Of a DNA stretch of 64,000 nt, positions 50,904-59,762 are shown one piece after another. The translations under genes and the position numbers were made by a program. The notes beneath the pieces were generated by a model, which did no database searches, was not told where the DNA came from, and saw only the letters and a program-made list of their open reading frames with translations. The DNA is from Pseudoips prasinana (lineage: Eukaryota; Arthropoda; Insecta; Lepidoptera; Nolidae): assembly GCA_951640165.1 (NCBI GenBank), contig OX621242.1:21324001-21388000 (forward strand). Reading direction: 5' to 3'. Position 1 is the stretch's first letter; each line of letters begins with the position of its first letter.

Positions 50904-50977
50904 CTATAAATAACAAATAAAATTAAGTAGTTCTATTCCAATTTGCTTGTTATTCAAATGGAAACTTAAATACTTAC
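50904..50977 (-). other. Abi: possible 74-bp intron in the Abi 5' UTR
   Basis: On the minus strand a strong donor ACATTT|GTAAGT lies at 50,977-50,978 and an acceptor ttatttatag|TGAGAAAC at 50,903-50,904, just 15 bp upstream of the Abi ATG. The size suits a short insect intron. Transcript data are absent, so this is inference. Confidence 0.45.
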
Positions 50978-51632
50978 AAATGTACACAGGAAACTGATTT
51001 CAAAGAAATCCACCGCAGCTGTTCAGATTGTTATAACACGAGCTGTCACGTATAATAATTATTTCACACTAAACAGTTTTATCAAAATTGTATCTAAATG
51101 CTGATATATGCAGTTTTTATGGAGAATCATGGAATTTTATTTATATTTATTGTAAATCGGTAGGTAGTACACTTTAGTAGGTGGGTGGGACATTTACAGT
51201 GTGACCATTACAATAACATTCATGTAGTAGCTTTGTTTCATTTCAGCAAGTATATATGACTTGAACATTTTATTTAGATTGTTAAACTTCATATCTGCGT
51301 AAATGTATAAGAAAAACTTTATAATAAGCCAAGTGTTTCGACCTCTCGATATTTTCGAGAGAAAGTAAAAATATTTTTGTGTTCATATTAACATCTATTA
51401 CAACAATATTATATTACAACGGCGCCGCGCAAGGCAGAACAATATTTGATGAATGAAAACAAATACGAGGTAATTTTTCATAATAATAATAATAATTAAA
51501 AATTATAATAACTAATATTTTTTTTAATTAGCTCAATACCTACATTCCCCAATTATCATAAGTAGCAGCAGCTGGCTATCTATGTCAAAAACAGCAGCTG
51601 TATATTTATTTATGTCAAAATCTTCCTAAAAA
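50978..51632. other. Abi 5' flank and AT-rich spacer
   Basis: Must contain the Abi promoter, but no clear core element is visible. The + strand has a 5-bp inverted phrase ctctcgatattttcgagag at about 51,344-51,362, an almost perfect palindrome. Nothing else recognised. Confidence 0.35.
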
Positions 51633-51734
51633 GAAAAAAAAAACTTGTGTGTGTACTTATGTACACGCGTATTACAAAGAGTATTGCGTATTATATACTT
51701 CTTAATATACAACTTGAACATAGTTATCAATTTT
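51633..51734 (+). repeat. moth interspersed repeat X, left part, split by LINE copy 1
   Basis: The sequence aaaaaacttgtgtgtgtact, tatgtacacgcgtatt and ttcttaatatacaacttgaa matches the start of the uninterrupted copy at 12,828-13,125. It breaks off at gttatcaatttt, the target duplication of LINE copy 1. The rest of the repeat resumes at 57,495. Confidence 0.85.
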
Positions 51735-52084
51735 TTTTTTTGTTTTTTTTTTTTTTTTTGCCTCCTATTATGGAGCAATGGCTCGCACATTCAGTGCATC
51801 CGCCAGTTTCGAGTATTGAGATTCTCAAACTTTCTGGTAGGTAGCTTTTAGGTTTATGTTGTATTATTCATTATTTAGCGACGGTTACAACTTTGAAAAG
51901 GTAGGGAAACGGATAGTTTTAAAATTAAATATCAGACTAGGATTTTGATTTTGGATAAGAATAGGGGAAGTATGCACTTTATAATAATATTTTATAGGTA
52001 TGTAATCAAATAAATAAATGTCAAATAGACATATTATTATAATATCAAGAAATAAAAAAAAAAAAAAAATATATATATACATAT

Positions 52085-55000
52085 TTAAACTCTAATATTA
52101 TTACTACAAATAAAATTTGAAAATATATTATACATAGATGCATTCACAGAATAAAGAAGGGTATTTATGGATGTCGGGAACGGGACACAGAGGGAAATCA
52201 AATTTTCTAAAAAGGAAGAACGGTTATGTTTAGGACAGGAAAAGAATATGTGATCCAGATCCGCAAAGTCATCACCACATTCACACTGCGGACTATTTAT
52301 AATACGCAACCTAGAAAGATGGGGCGGACAAGATGTATGACCAAGACGCATTCTTATTAAAATGGTTGTAGGAATTTTGTCAAGTTTTATACCAGCGAAC
52401 CATGGTTTAGATGGTATTTCTTGTTGAATATTTAAATAATTCTTCCCTTTTAATTGGCTACTCTCTTTCCAGACTGAATCCCAGGAATCCCGGAGATAAA
52501 CTCTAGGAAGAGCAGCCAGGTCGTGAGTAAAATTTTCGAAAGGGACTTTATCTCCACACACCACAGCCTCATTCGCAAGTTTATGGGCCCTTTCGTTACC
52601 TACAATGCCATAATGGCTAGGTATCCATACAAAAGTAACATAAAATCCTTTCATATAACAGTCATAAAGCTTACTTCTAATGTCTGCTAAGAGAGGGAAA
52701 ATAGGTTTAGAGTTGAAAGGAAATCGAGTTAGTGACTGTAATGCGCTCATAGAGTCGCTAAAAATGATAGTTTTTCCAAGTTTGAAAATAAGAATGTATT
52801 CTAAAGCCTTAGCGATGCCAAGACATTCAGCGGTAAAAACTGACGTTTGAGATGGGCATTTTACTTTCTGGACAATGTTATATTGAGCATGATAAACTCC
52901 TACTCCTACAAAATCATCTAATTGGTGCTTGGACGCATCTGTATAAATGTGATTCCACCCTGGCCAATTATCTTGCACAATAGAATTAAAGGAAATATTA
53001 GCATTGTATTTATCAATATTAGAAAGATAGTATACAAACGGATTGTAAATTAAGGCTTCATATTTACAGTTAAAATAGTCAAGAGTACGAGATCTATGTG
53101 TCGGGGCCTGAATTGATTTATATCTCAAGTAACTTATTACTAAGCAAGGAAGTGTTTTGTACTTCCAATAGTTTGATGACTGAATGAGATCTGCAAGAAT
53201 ATGAAGTTTTAAGATTAAAGGGCTATTTGAGAATTGTAAAACACGATAAAGCAGACGATCAGCTAAGAACTGCCTTCGCAGGTTAAGCGGTGGCTCGCTA
53301 CATTCAACTTGCAATGCATTCAGAGGGCTAGATTTCATAGCTCCGGTAATTATTCTCATAGCTTTTGATTGAATGGAATCCAGCCTCTTCAAACCCGCTA
53401 TATTACAAGGCTCCAGTATGAAGGTCCCGTAATCGAGAACGCTTCGTACCAAAGCATTGTAAAGCAGCTTCAAAGAAACCGGATGTCCACCCCACCAAAC
53501 ACCCGAGAGGCATCTCATCAAATTGAGAAGCTTTTCACATTTAGTTACAACATATTCGATGTGAGGCATTCCTGTTAGCTTTGAATCTAAGACAACACCC
53601 AGAAACTTGACTTGATTTTTAACTGGTATTCGGCAATTATCGAAATATATAAGAATGGGGGGATGCAATCGCTGACGCGTGAAGAGAACTACGGAACTTT
53701 TATGCGGTGAAATGCTTAGACCATTTTTATCCATCCAGACTTTTAAATTATTTAAGGAATTTGATATTTCGCTACATATTGAATTAAATGTGTTACCAAT
53801 GGAGTACAACAATAAGTCATCGGCATATTGAAGGATGTTAATAGAATTATGAAGGGAAGACGCCAAATCATAAGTATATAAATTAAATAATATAGGACTG
53901 AGTACAGATCCTTGTGGAAGTCCATTCCACACCAGTCTACTCTGTTCTCGAGCTTGGTCCAGCCTTATTATTCTACCTGACAAGAGGTTTATGATAAAAC
54001 ATGAAATAATTGGTGGAATAGCAAGTTTGTGTAGCTTATATTGCAGAATATTAAGATTTACTCTGTCATAGGCTGATTTTAAATCTAAAAACACCGCAAG
54101 AGCAGATTCGTTTTTTGTAAATGCCACTCGGACATCAGTCACAAAAGTGCCCACACTATCCAAGGTGCTCCTGCCTTTCCTGAACCCAAATTGTGATTCG
54201 GATAATATTCCACGATTTTCAATAATCCATTCAAGGCGATTTTTAACTAAATTCTCAGCAACTTTTGAAATTACAGGGGATAAAGCTATAGGGCGATATG
54301 AGGAGGTGTCAGCCGGTGATTTATCTGGTTTAAGAATAGGGATAATTATTTGTGATTTCCAAGAAGATGGAACATTTCCGGATAACATTACTTTATTAAT
54401 TAAATCTAAGTAATACTGAATTGAAGATTGATTAAGGTTGGCTAAGAATGAATATGGAATACCGTCTTCACCTGGAGCGGAATTTTTAATTTTAGATAAA
54501 ACACCCTGTAGTTCCTCCATAGTAAATGTGGAATCCAGGGAAGATTGACTACTGGGAATTACAAAAGGAAGGTTACACTGAAAAAGATTATGTTCTGGGG
54601 CCGAGGGTGGAGCTAGATTCTTGAGAAATGATTCACTTAAATTTGGAGGTATAGTAGAAATCCGACAATCACTAACACCATTACGAAATCGTCGTATATT
54701 TTGCCAGACTATCGAGGGATGAACACGAGGCGAAATGGAAAGACAGAAATTTTTCCATCCTTTAATTTTCTTGTCTTTGAGTAATTTACGAGCATTTGCT
54801 ATAGCACCAGATACAGTTTTAAAATTTTCATCCGACATATCATTTTTGTACAATTCTTCAGCTTTTTTCCTATCTTTAATTATTTGTGTGCATTCCTTGT
54901 CCCACCAAGGAGGAGAAGGGATACTACCATTAGCAACATTTTTTAGAGGGAATGTTTCGTCTGCAGCTTGCAAGAGAGCATTTGTAAATGCATTACTACA

Positions 55001-55789
55001 CTCAGTTACATCCTGCGATAAGCTAGGTAAGTTTGAAACTTTAACCTCTAGTACAGTTTTGAATTTCTCCCATAAGTTTTCATTATTAAGTTTGTATTTT
55101 AATCGTGGCATTCTGCGAAAACTTCTTGTATCTCGAGAACCATTTGAGGGAAAACTTAAAACAATTGGGAAGTGATCACTGCCATAAGTATGTGATAAAG
55201 TATGCCATGTTAAGGCTGAAGCTAAGGAAGGGGAACAAATTGAAAGGTCTATTGCACTTATATTCTCGTTTGGACCTGTACGTCTTGTAGGAGAGCCAGA
55301 ATTGAGTATACAAATATTATGTGCGTCTAGAATTTCTAACAGCAGTTCACCGCAATAAGTTGATATAGAACTACCCCAAGAGACGTGATGGGAGTTAAAA
55401 TCTCCTAAAATTAAGAATGGACAAGGGAGAAGAGTAATAAGGTTATTAAGATGATGTAAAGCTGTAGAAGAAGTAGAAGGAATGTAGATAGAAACAATAC
55501 ATATATTATTTATCCGTGCAGCTACGACGGAAAAATCTTTAAATGCAGGAAGTACTAGAGGGCAAAAAGGGATGGTATTTCTGACCAGTAAAGCGGCACT
55601 GCCATACCCATCCGATCTATCATCCCTTAAGCAAGAAAATCCTGGAATTTTAAAAGTAGAGCCTGGTTTTAACCAAGTCTCTGAAAGTGCAAATAAACAA
55701 GTGTTAAACTTGTTTATCAAATGAACAATTTCTGATTTTTTAGGAATTGCACTTCTACAATTCCACTGCAGTATCTTCTGAAGTGCCAT
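52085..55789 (-). CDS. LINE ORF2: endonuclease, reverse transcriptase, RNase H (copy 1)
   Basis: A 1,234-residue polyprotein that nicks target DNA and copies the element RNA in place. The N-terminal AP-like endonuclease (about 1-225) shows LQWNCRS, LSETWL, LGDFNSHHVSWGS and GSDHFPI. The reverse transcriptase (about 440-740) has SSYRPIALSPVISKVAENLV, FGFRKGRSTLDSV, FLDLKSAYDRV (first Asp), GLPQGSVLSPILFNLYTYDL and LQYADDLLLY (catalytic YADD). The RNase H domain (about 940-1080) has YTDASK, TAECLGIAKALEYI and FSDSMSAL, then GNERAHKLANEA, where the usual last Asp is His. A CxC...H...C tail (PQCECGDDFADLDHIFFSC) follows. The start ATG overlaps the end of ORF1 by 35 nt in another frame, so translation probably depends on reinitiation. 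No internal stop. Confidence 0.93.
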   Translation of the reverse strand: MALQKILQWNCRSAIPKKSEIVHLINKFNTCLFALSETWLKPGSTFKIPGFSCLRDDRSDGYGSAALLVRNTIPFCPLVLPAFKDFSVVAARINNICIVSIYIPSTSSTALHHLNNLITLLPCPFLILGDFNSHHVSWGSSISTYCGELLLEILDAHNICILNSGSPTRRTGPNENISAIDLSICSPSLASALTWHTLSHTYGSDHFPIVLSFPSNGSRDTRSFRRMPRLKYKLNNENLWEKFKTVLEVKVSNLPSLSQDVTECSNAFTNALLQAADETFPLKNVANGSIPSPPWWDKECTQIIKDRKKAEELYKNDMSDENFKTVSGAIANARKLLKDKKIKGWKNFCLSISPRVHPSIVWQNIRRFRNGVSDCRISTIPPNLSESFLKNLAPPSAPEHNLFQCNLPFVIPSSQSSLDSTFTMEELQGVLSKIKNSAPGEDGIPYSFLANLNQSSIQYYLDLINKVMLSGNVPSSWKSQIIIPILKPDKSPADTSSYRPIALSPVISKVAENLVKNRLEWIIENRGILSESQFGFRKGRSTLDSVGTFVTDVRVAFTKNESALAVFLDLKSAYDRVNLNILQYKLHKLAIPPIISCFIINLLSGRIIRLDQAREQSRLVWNGLPQGSVLSPILFNLYTYDLASSLHNSINILQYADDLLLYSIGNTFNSICSEISNSLNNLKVWMDKNGLSISPHKSSVVLFTRQRLHPPILIYFDNCRIPVKNQVKFLGVVLDSKLTGMPHIEYVVTKCEKLLNLMRCLSGVWWGGHPVSLKLLYNALVRSVLDYGTFILEPCNIAGLKRLDSIQSKAMRIITGAMKSSPLNALQVECSEPPLNLRRQFLADRLLYRVLQFSNSPLILKLHILADLIQSSNYWKYKTLPCLVISYLRYKSIQAPTHRSRTLDYFNCKYEALIYNPFVYYLSNIDKYNANISFNSIVQDNWPGWNHIYTDASKHQLDDFVGVGVYHAQYNIVQKVKCPSQTSVFTAECLGIAKALEYILIFKLGKTIIFSDSMSALQSLTRFPFNSKPIFPLLADIRSKLYDCYMKGFYVTFVWIPSHYGIVGNERAHKLANEAVVCGDKVPFENFTHDLAALPRVYLRDSWDSVWKESSQLKGKNYLNIQQEIPSKPWFAGIKLDKIPTTILIRMRLGHTSCPPHLSRLRIINSPQCECGDDFADLDHIFFSCPKHNRSSFLENLISLCVPFPTSINTLLYSVNASMYNIFSNFICSNNIRV

Positions 55790-57305
55790 TATTGACGGGT
55801 TTTAGTGATTTAAACATATTAATTATAGGGGCAACGTTGGACGGTATCTTAATATTGGACTGTGTCAATGTCATAATAAGTACTTGAATGATATCCGATG
55901 AAGACATCATGGAGGGGTTAGGACTTGAATTCAAAGCACAACCGTTTTGGGGTGAAGGGATTTTAAAATCATTGATTATTTGGTTATGTGATTCACGATC
56001 ATAACCTTTATTTAATTTGGGAGCTGGACGTCTATTCACGTTAACTGTCTTTTTATATGAACTATTGGTTGATGAGCGTTGTGAAAGTGATATGGGAGAC
56101 ACTGGATGGTTTTGTTTCATATGAGGTACTGGGACTGAATTTAGTACATTGGCGTACGATTTATATACGGATGGAAACAGTTTGACTGCTTCGCCATATG
56201 ATATAGATTTTTCTGCCATAGCTAACTTGATTTCCTTTTGACGATTAAATTCGGGGCATAATTTATTAGTCGCAAAATGGTTTCCTGAGCAATGACAACA
56301 TGTCACATTCTCTTCCTCAACGTCACAGGAATCACCTGTATGTTCATGTCCGCATTTATAACACTTTGATCTAGATCTACATTGAAGTTTAGTATGCCCA
56401 AAGCGGCAGCAGTTAAAACATTGAATCGTGGGGTAAGTGTACAAATTAACGGGTAGTGCATTGTAGCACATATAAACTCTTTGAGGCAGGACTTGTCCGT
56501 CAAATGTAAGTACAACATTTTGTGTCGGTTTCCACGCTGTTGAACCGTTTTCGGTACATTTATAATTTATTCTCCTTACCTTTAAAACCTTACCACACCC
56601 ACTAGGCACCGAGATATTGTCCATTACTTCCTCAATTGACCAGTCAGATGGTACCCCACGAACAAAGCCCATTCGTGTAATTTGAAATGATGGAATGAAG
56701 GCTTTTAAATTGTTCACTTCTATGCTGTCACTTGTTATAAATGAATTAGCATCGCTAAAATTTGAGAAAGCTAGGGAAATTCTATTTCTACCTATTCTCT
56801 TAACAGAACCATTAACAATATTCTTTATACCATTTCTCAAAAGGAATTTCCCGAATGAGACTGGGTGGAGAGTAGTTCCATCGTCAGGTGACTTGGTTAC
56901 TCTTTGCACATGAATATTAAATGGGGCCTTGTCATGAGCTTCGTATTGTTTTCTTCCTATAGTAGAAAAACTTTGGGAATCTGGATCGTTAAAGGATATT
57001 GCAGGAATGACAGTTGGTGTTTGTACTAGAGTATTTTCAATTTCTTTAGTAGGGTTTGTGTCACTGTTTTCAGTTACTCCACAGCGACAACCCGTTTTGC
57101 CATCTACTGCTTGAGCGTGCTTCCTTTTCTTTTTATTGCAATGTTTGCAAATTTTATTAAAATTAGATTTTTTACGTTTATGTTGAGATGCGGAACAATC
57201 CGTGTCCATTCCAGACTCATTAGATACAGTTGATATTGTAATAAAATTCGCCGCCGGGGGAACCATTACGCCCCCCGGGGCCGGTAAATCAGGCGGCTCG
57301 TTCAT
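55755..57305 (-). CDS. LINE ORF1: nucleic-acid-binding gag-like protein (copy 1)
   Basis: A 516-residue protein that should coat the element RNA and help integration. It starts MNEPPDLPAPGGVMVPPAAN, has a basic cysteine-bearing stretch (ICKHCNKKKRKHAQ), an RRM-like central part (about 130-290, FGKFLLRNGIKNIVNGSV, GFVRGVPSDWSIEEVM), and three CCHC-type knuckles (CFNCCRFGHTKLQC, CYKCGHEHTGDSC, CCHCSGNHFATNKLC; about 295-355). A polar C-terminal tail ends at TAG 55,755. This arrangement is typical of I-clade ORF1 proteins. The copy 2 protein is the same length plus a few residues. Confidence 0.9.
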   Translation of the reverse strand: MNEPPDLPAPGGVMVPPAANFITISTVSNESGMDTDCSASQHKRKKSNFNKICKHCNKKKRKHAQAVDGKTGCRCGVTENSDTNPTKEIENTLVQTPTVIPAISFNDPDSQSFSTIGRKQYEAHDKAPFNIHVQRVTKSPDDGTTLHPVSFGKFLLRNGIKNIVNGSVKRIGRNRISLAFSNFSDANSFITSDSIEVNNLKAFIPSFQITRMGFVRGVPSDWSIEEVMDNISVPSGCGKVLKVRRINYKCTENGSTAWKPTQNVVLTFDGQVLPQRVYMCYNALPVNLYTYPTIQCFNCCRFGHTKLQCRSRSKCYKCGHEHTGDSCDVEEENVTCCHCSGNHFATNKLCPEFNRQKEIKLAMAEKSISYGEAVKLFPSVYKSYANVLNSVPVPHMKQNHPVSPISLSQRSSTNSSYKKTVNVNRRPAPKLNKGYDRESHNQIINDFKIPSPQNGCALNSSPNPSMMSSSDIIQVLIMTLTQSNIKIPSNVAPIINMFKSLKPVNNGTSEDTAVEL

Positions 57306-57494
57306 ATGCAGTAAAACATAAAAAACTTACCGAGATCGAAGTCTATATATACACAAAAACTATTATTGTAAACTAAATATTAATAATATTTACACTAACA
57401 CACAGTACTTATCCCTATAATATACAAAATAGAATATAAATAATTATCGGAAAGAAAAATCGACCATTCAGTTCAACGTTACCCGCGCTTTTTT

Positions 57495-57775
57495 GTTATC
57501 AATTTTAATATCACCTAGAACTAACGTCATGCTGTTATTTTTACGATGCGCGCGCATTGTAAAATTTCACTCTCATACATTTTCATACCACCTAGAACTA
57601 ACTTCATGCTGTTATTTTTTGGTGTCGGTGTGCGCGCGCATCGTAAAAATTCACTCTCATACCACCTAGAACTAACTTCATGCTGTTAAATTTTTTGGTG
57701 TCGGTGTGCGCGCGCATCGTAAAAATTCACTCTCATCATTTTTCTCCATCGCGCCAAAAGAAGTATAACTTCAAA
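57495..57775 (+). repeat. moth interspersed repeat X, right part after LINE copy 1
   Basis: Resumes at gttatcaattttaatatcac with three monomers (cctagaactaacttcatgct plus gtgtgcgcgcgcatcgtaaa), about 75 bp apart, and ends cgccaaaagaagtataactt. The copy at 12,828-13,125 has two monomers, so monomer number varies. An open frame at 57,680-57,892 that shares MLLNFLVSVCARIVKIHSHH with one at 13,029 is part of this repeat. Confidence 0.85.
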
Positions 57776-58003
57776 AATATATATAGGTATATTAAGTATA
57801 AACATTTCTCACTTACCCTCAGTATAAATCTCACAATGTATGATATAAAACGTAACTATGAATTTGAGATTATTAACTACGCTATGAGTTAGATAATATA
57901 TATATGTATACATACTCATCTAGAAATGTTTTCAGACATACACGTCATGGCCTCAGATCAAATAAAAAAGCTGAGGTCATGGCGTCGCCGTAATTAAGAA
58001 CAT
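57776..58003. other. spacer between the two LINE copies
   Basis: AT-rich. Contains a small inverted repeat (catggcctcag / ctgaggtcatg, about 57,946-57,982). The last 12 bases are the left target duplication of copy 2 (aattaagaacat, 57,992-58,003). Confidence 0.6.
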
Positions 58004-58196
58004 GAAAAAAAAGCGCGGGAAACGTTGAACCGAATGGTCGATTTTTCTTTCTGATAATTATTTATATTCTATTTTGTATATTATAGGGATAAGTACTGTG
58101 TGTTAGTGTAAATATTATTAATATTTAGTTTACATATAATAATTTTTGTGTATAGATAGACTACGGTCTCGGTAAGTCTTTTATGTATTACTGTAT

Positions 58197-59762
58197 ATGA
58201 ACGAGCCACCTGATTTACCGGCCCCGGGGGGCGTAATGGTCCCCCCGGCGGCAAATTTCATTACTATATCAACTCAAAATAATAATACAGTATCTAATGA
58301 GTCTGGAATGGACACGGATTGTTCCGCATCTCAACTTAAACGGAAAAAATCTAACTTTAATAAAATTTGCCAACATTGCAATAAAAAGAAAAGGAAGCAC
58401 GCTCAAGCAGTAGATGGCAAAACGGGTTGTCACTGTGGAGTAAATGAAAACAGTGACACAAACCCTAGTAAAGACATTGAAAATACTTTATTACAAACAC
58501 CAACTGTCATTCCTGCGATATCCTTAAACGATCCAGATTCCCAAAGTTTTTCTTCAATAGGAAGGAAACAATACGAAGCTCATGACAAGGCCCCATTTAA
58601 TATTCATGTGCAAAGAATAACCAAGTCACCTGACGATGGAACTACTCTCCACCCAGTCTCATTCGGGAAATTCCTTTTGAGAAATGGTATAAAGAATATA
58701 GTTAATGGTTCTGTTAAGAGAATAGGCAGAAATAGAATTTCCCTAGCTTTCTCAAATTTTAGCGATGCTAATTCATTTATAACAAGTGATAGCATAGAAG
58801 TGAACAATTTAAAAGCCTTCATTCCATCATTTCAAATTACACGAATGGGCTTTGTTCGTGGGGTACCATCTGACTGGTCAATTGAGGAAATAATGGACAA
58901 TATCTCGGTGCCTAGTGGGTGTGGTAAGGTTTTAAAGGTAAGGAGAATAAATTATAAATGTACCGAAAACGGTTCAGCAGCGTGGAAACCGACACAAAAT
59001 GTTGTACTTACATTTGACGGGCAAGTCCTGCCTCAAAGAGTTTATATGTGCTACAATGCACTACCCGTAAATTTGTACACTTACCCCACGATTCAATGTT
59101 TTAACTGCTGCCGCTTTGGGCATACTAAACTTCAATGTAGATCTAGGTCAAAGTGTTATAAATGCGGACATGAACATACAGGTGATTCCTGTGACGTTGA
59201 GGAAGAGAATGTGTCATGTTGTCATTGCTCAGGAAACCATTTTGCCACAAATAAATTATGTCCTGAATTTAATCGTCAAAAGGAAATCAAGTTAGCTATG
59301 GCAGAAAAATCTATATCATATGGCGAAGCAGTCAAACTGTTTCCAACTGTATATAAATCGTACGCCAATGTACTAAATTCTGTCCCAGTACCTCACACGA
59401 AACAAAACCATCCAGTGTCCCCCATATCACTTTCACAACGCTCATCATCCAATAGTACATATAAAAAGACAGTTAACGTGAATAGACGTCCAATTCCCAA
59501 ATTAAATAAAGGTTATGATCGTGAATCACATAACAAAATAATCAATGATTTTAACATCCCTTCACCCCAAAACGGTTGTGCTTTGAATTTAAGTCCTAAC
59601 CCCTCCATGATGTCTTCATCGGATATCATTCAAGTACTCATTATGACATTGACACAGTCCAATATTAAGATACCGTCCAACGTTGCCCCTATAATTAATA
59701 TGTTTAAATCACAAAAACCCGTCAATAATGGCACTTCAGAAGATGCTGCAGTGGAATTGTAG
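58197..59762 (+). CDS. LINE ORF1 (copy 2), intact
   Basis: 521 residues, same order as copy 1: MNEPPDLPAPGGVMVPPAAN start, a basic ICQHCNKKKRKHAQ stretch, RRM-like middle, three CCHC knuckles and a polar tail, ending at TAG 59,762. It has an extra QNNN after ISTQ near residue 27 and about two dozen substitutions elsewhere. Because its own ORF2 is broken, it could only act in trans with another copy. ORF1 and ORF2 overlap by 35 nt, as in copy 1. Confidence 0.9.
   Translation: MNEPPDLPAPGGVMVPPAANFITISTQNNNTVSNESGMDTDCSASQLKRKKSNFNKICQHCNKKKRKHAQAVDGKTGCHCGVNENSDTNPSKDIENTLLQTPTVIPAISLNDPDSQSFSSIGRKQYEAHDKAPFNIHVQRITKSPDDGTTLHPVSFGKFLLRNGIKNIVNGSVKRIGRNRISLAFSNFSDANSFITSDSIEVNNLKAFIPSFQITRMGFVRGVPSDWSIEEIMDNISVPSGCGKVLKVRRINYKCTENGSAAWKPTQNVVLTFDGQVLPQRVYMCYNALPVNLYTYPTIQCFNCCRFGHTKLQCRSRSKCYKCGHEHTGDSCDVEEENVSCCHCSGNHFATNKLCPEFNRQKEIKLAMAEKSISYGEAVKLFPTVYKSYANVLNSVPVPHTKQNHPVSPISLSQRSSSNSTYKKTVNVNRRPIPKLNKGYDRESHNKIINDFNIPSPQNGCALNLSPNPSMMSSSDIIQVLIMTLTQSNIKIPSNVAPIINMFKSQKPVNNGTSEDAAVEL

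Larger units (their letters stand above)
51735..57494 (-). mobile_element. full-length I-like non-LTR retrotransposon, copy 1 (both ORFs open)
   Basis: A 5.76-kb minus-strand element with 5' UTR (57,306-57,494), ORF1, ORF2, a 3' UTR and an A-rich tail (51,735 to about 51,760). It is flanked by a 12-bp target duplication gttatcaatttt at 51,723-51,734 and 57,495-57,506. The domain order (ORF1 with CCHC knuckles, ORF2 with endonuclease, RT and RNase H) fits the I-clade group. Its 5' end aaaaaagcgcggg is shared with copy 2 at 58,004. Open ORFs, a clean tail and perfect target duplication mean recent insertion. I did not test activity. Confidence 0.93.

Noticed and set aside
53369..55290. Plus-strand open frames over LINE copy 1 and minus-strand ones over copy 2
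   Set aside because: Antisense shadows of ORF1/ORF2. The same shadows appear in both copies.
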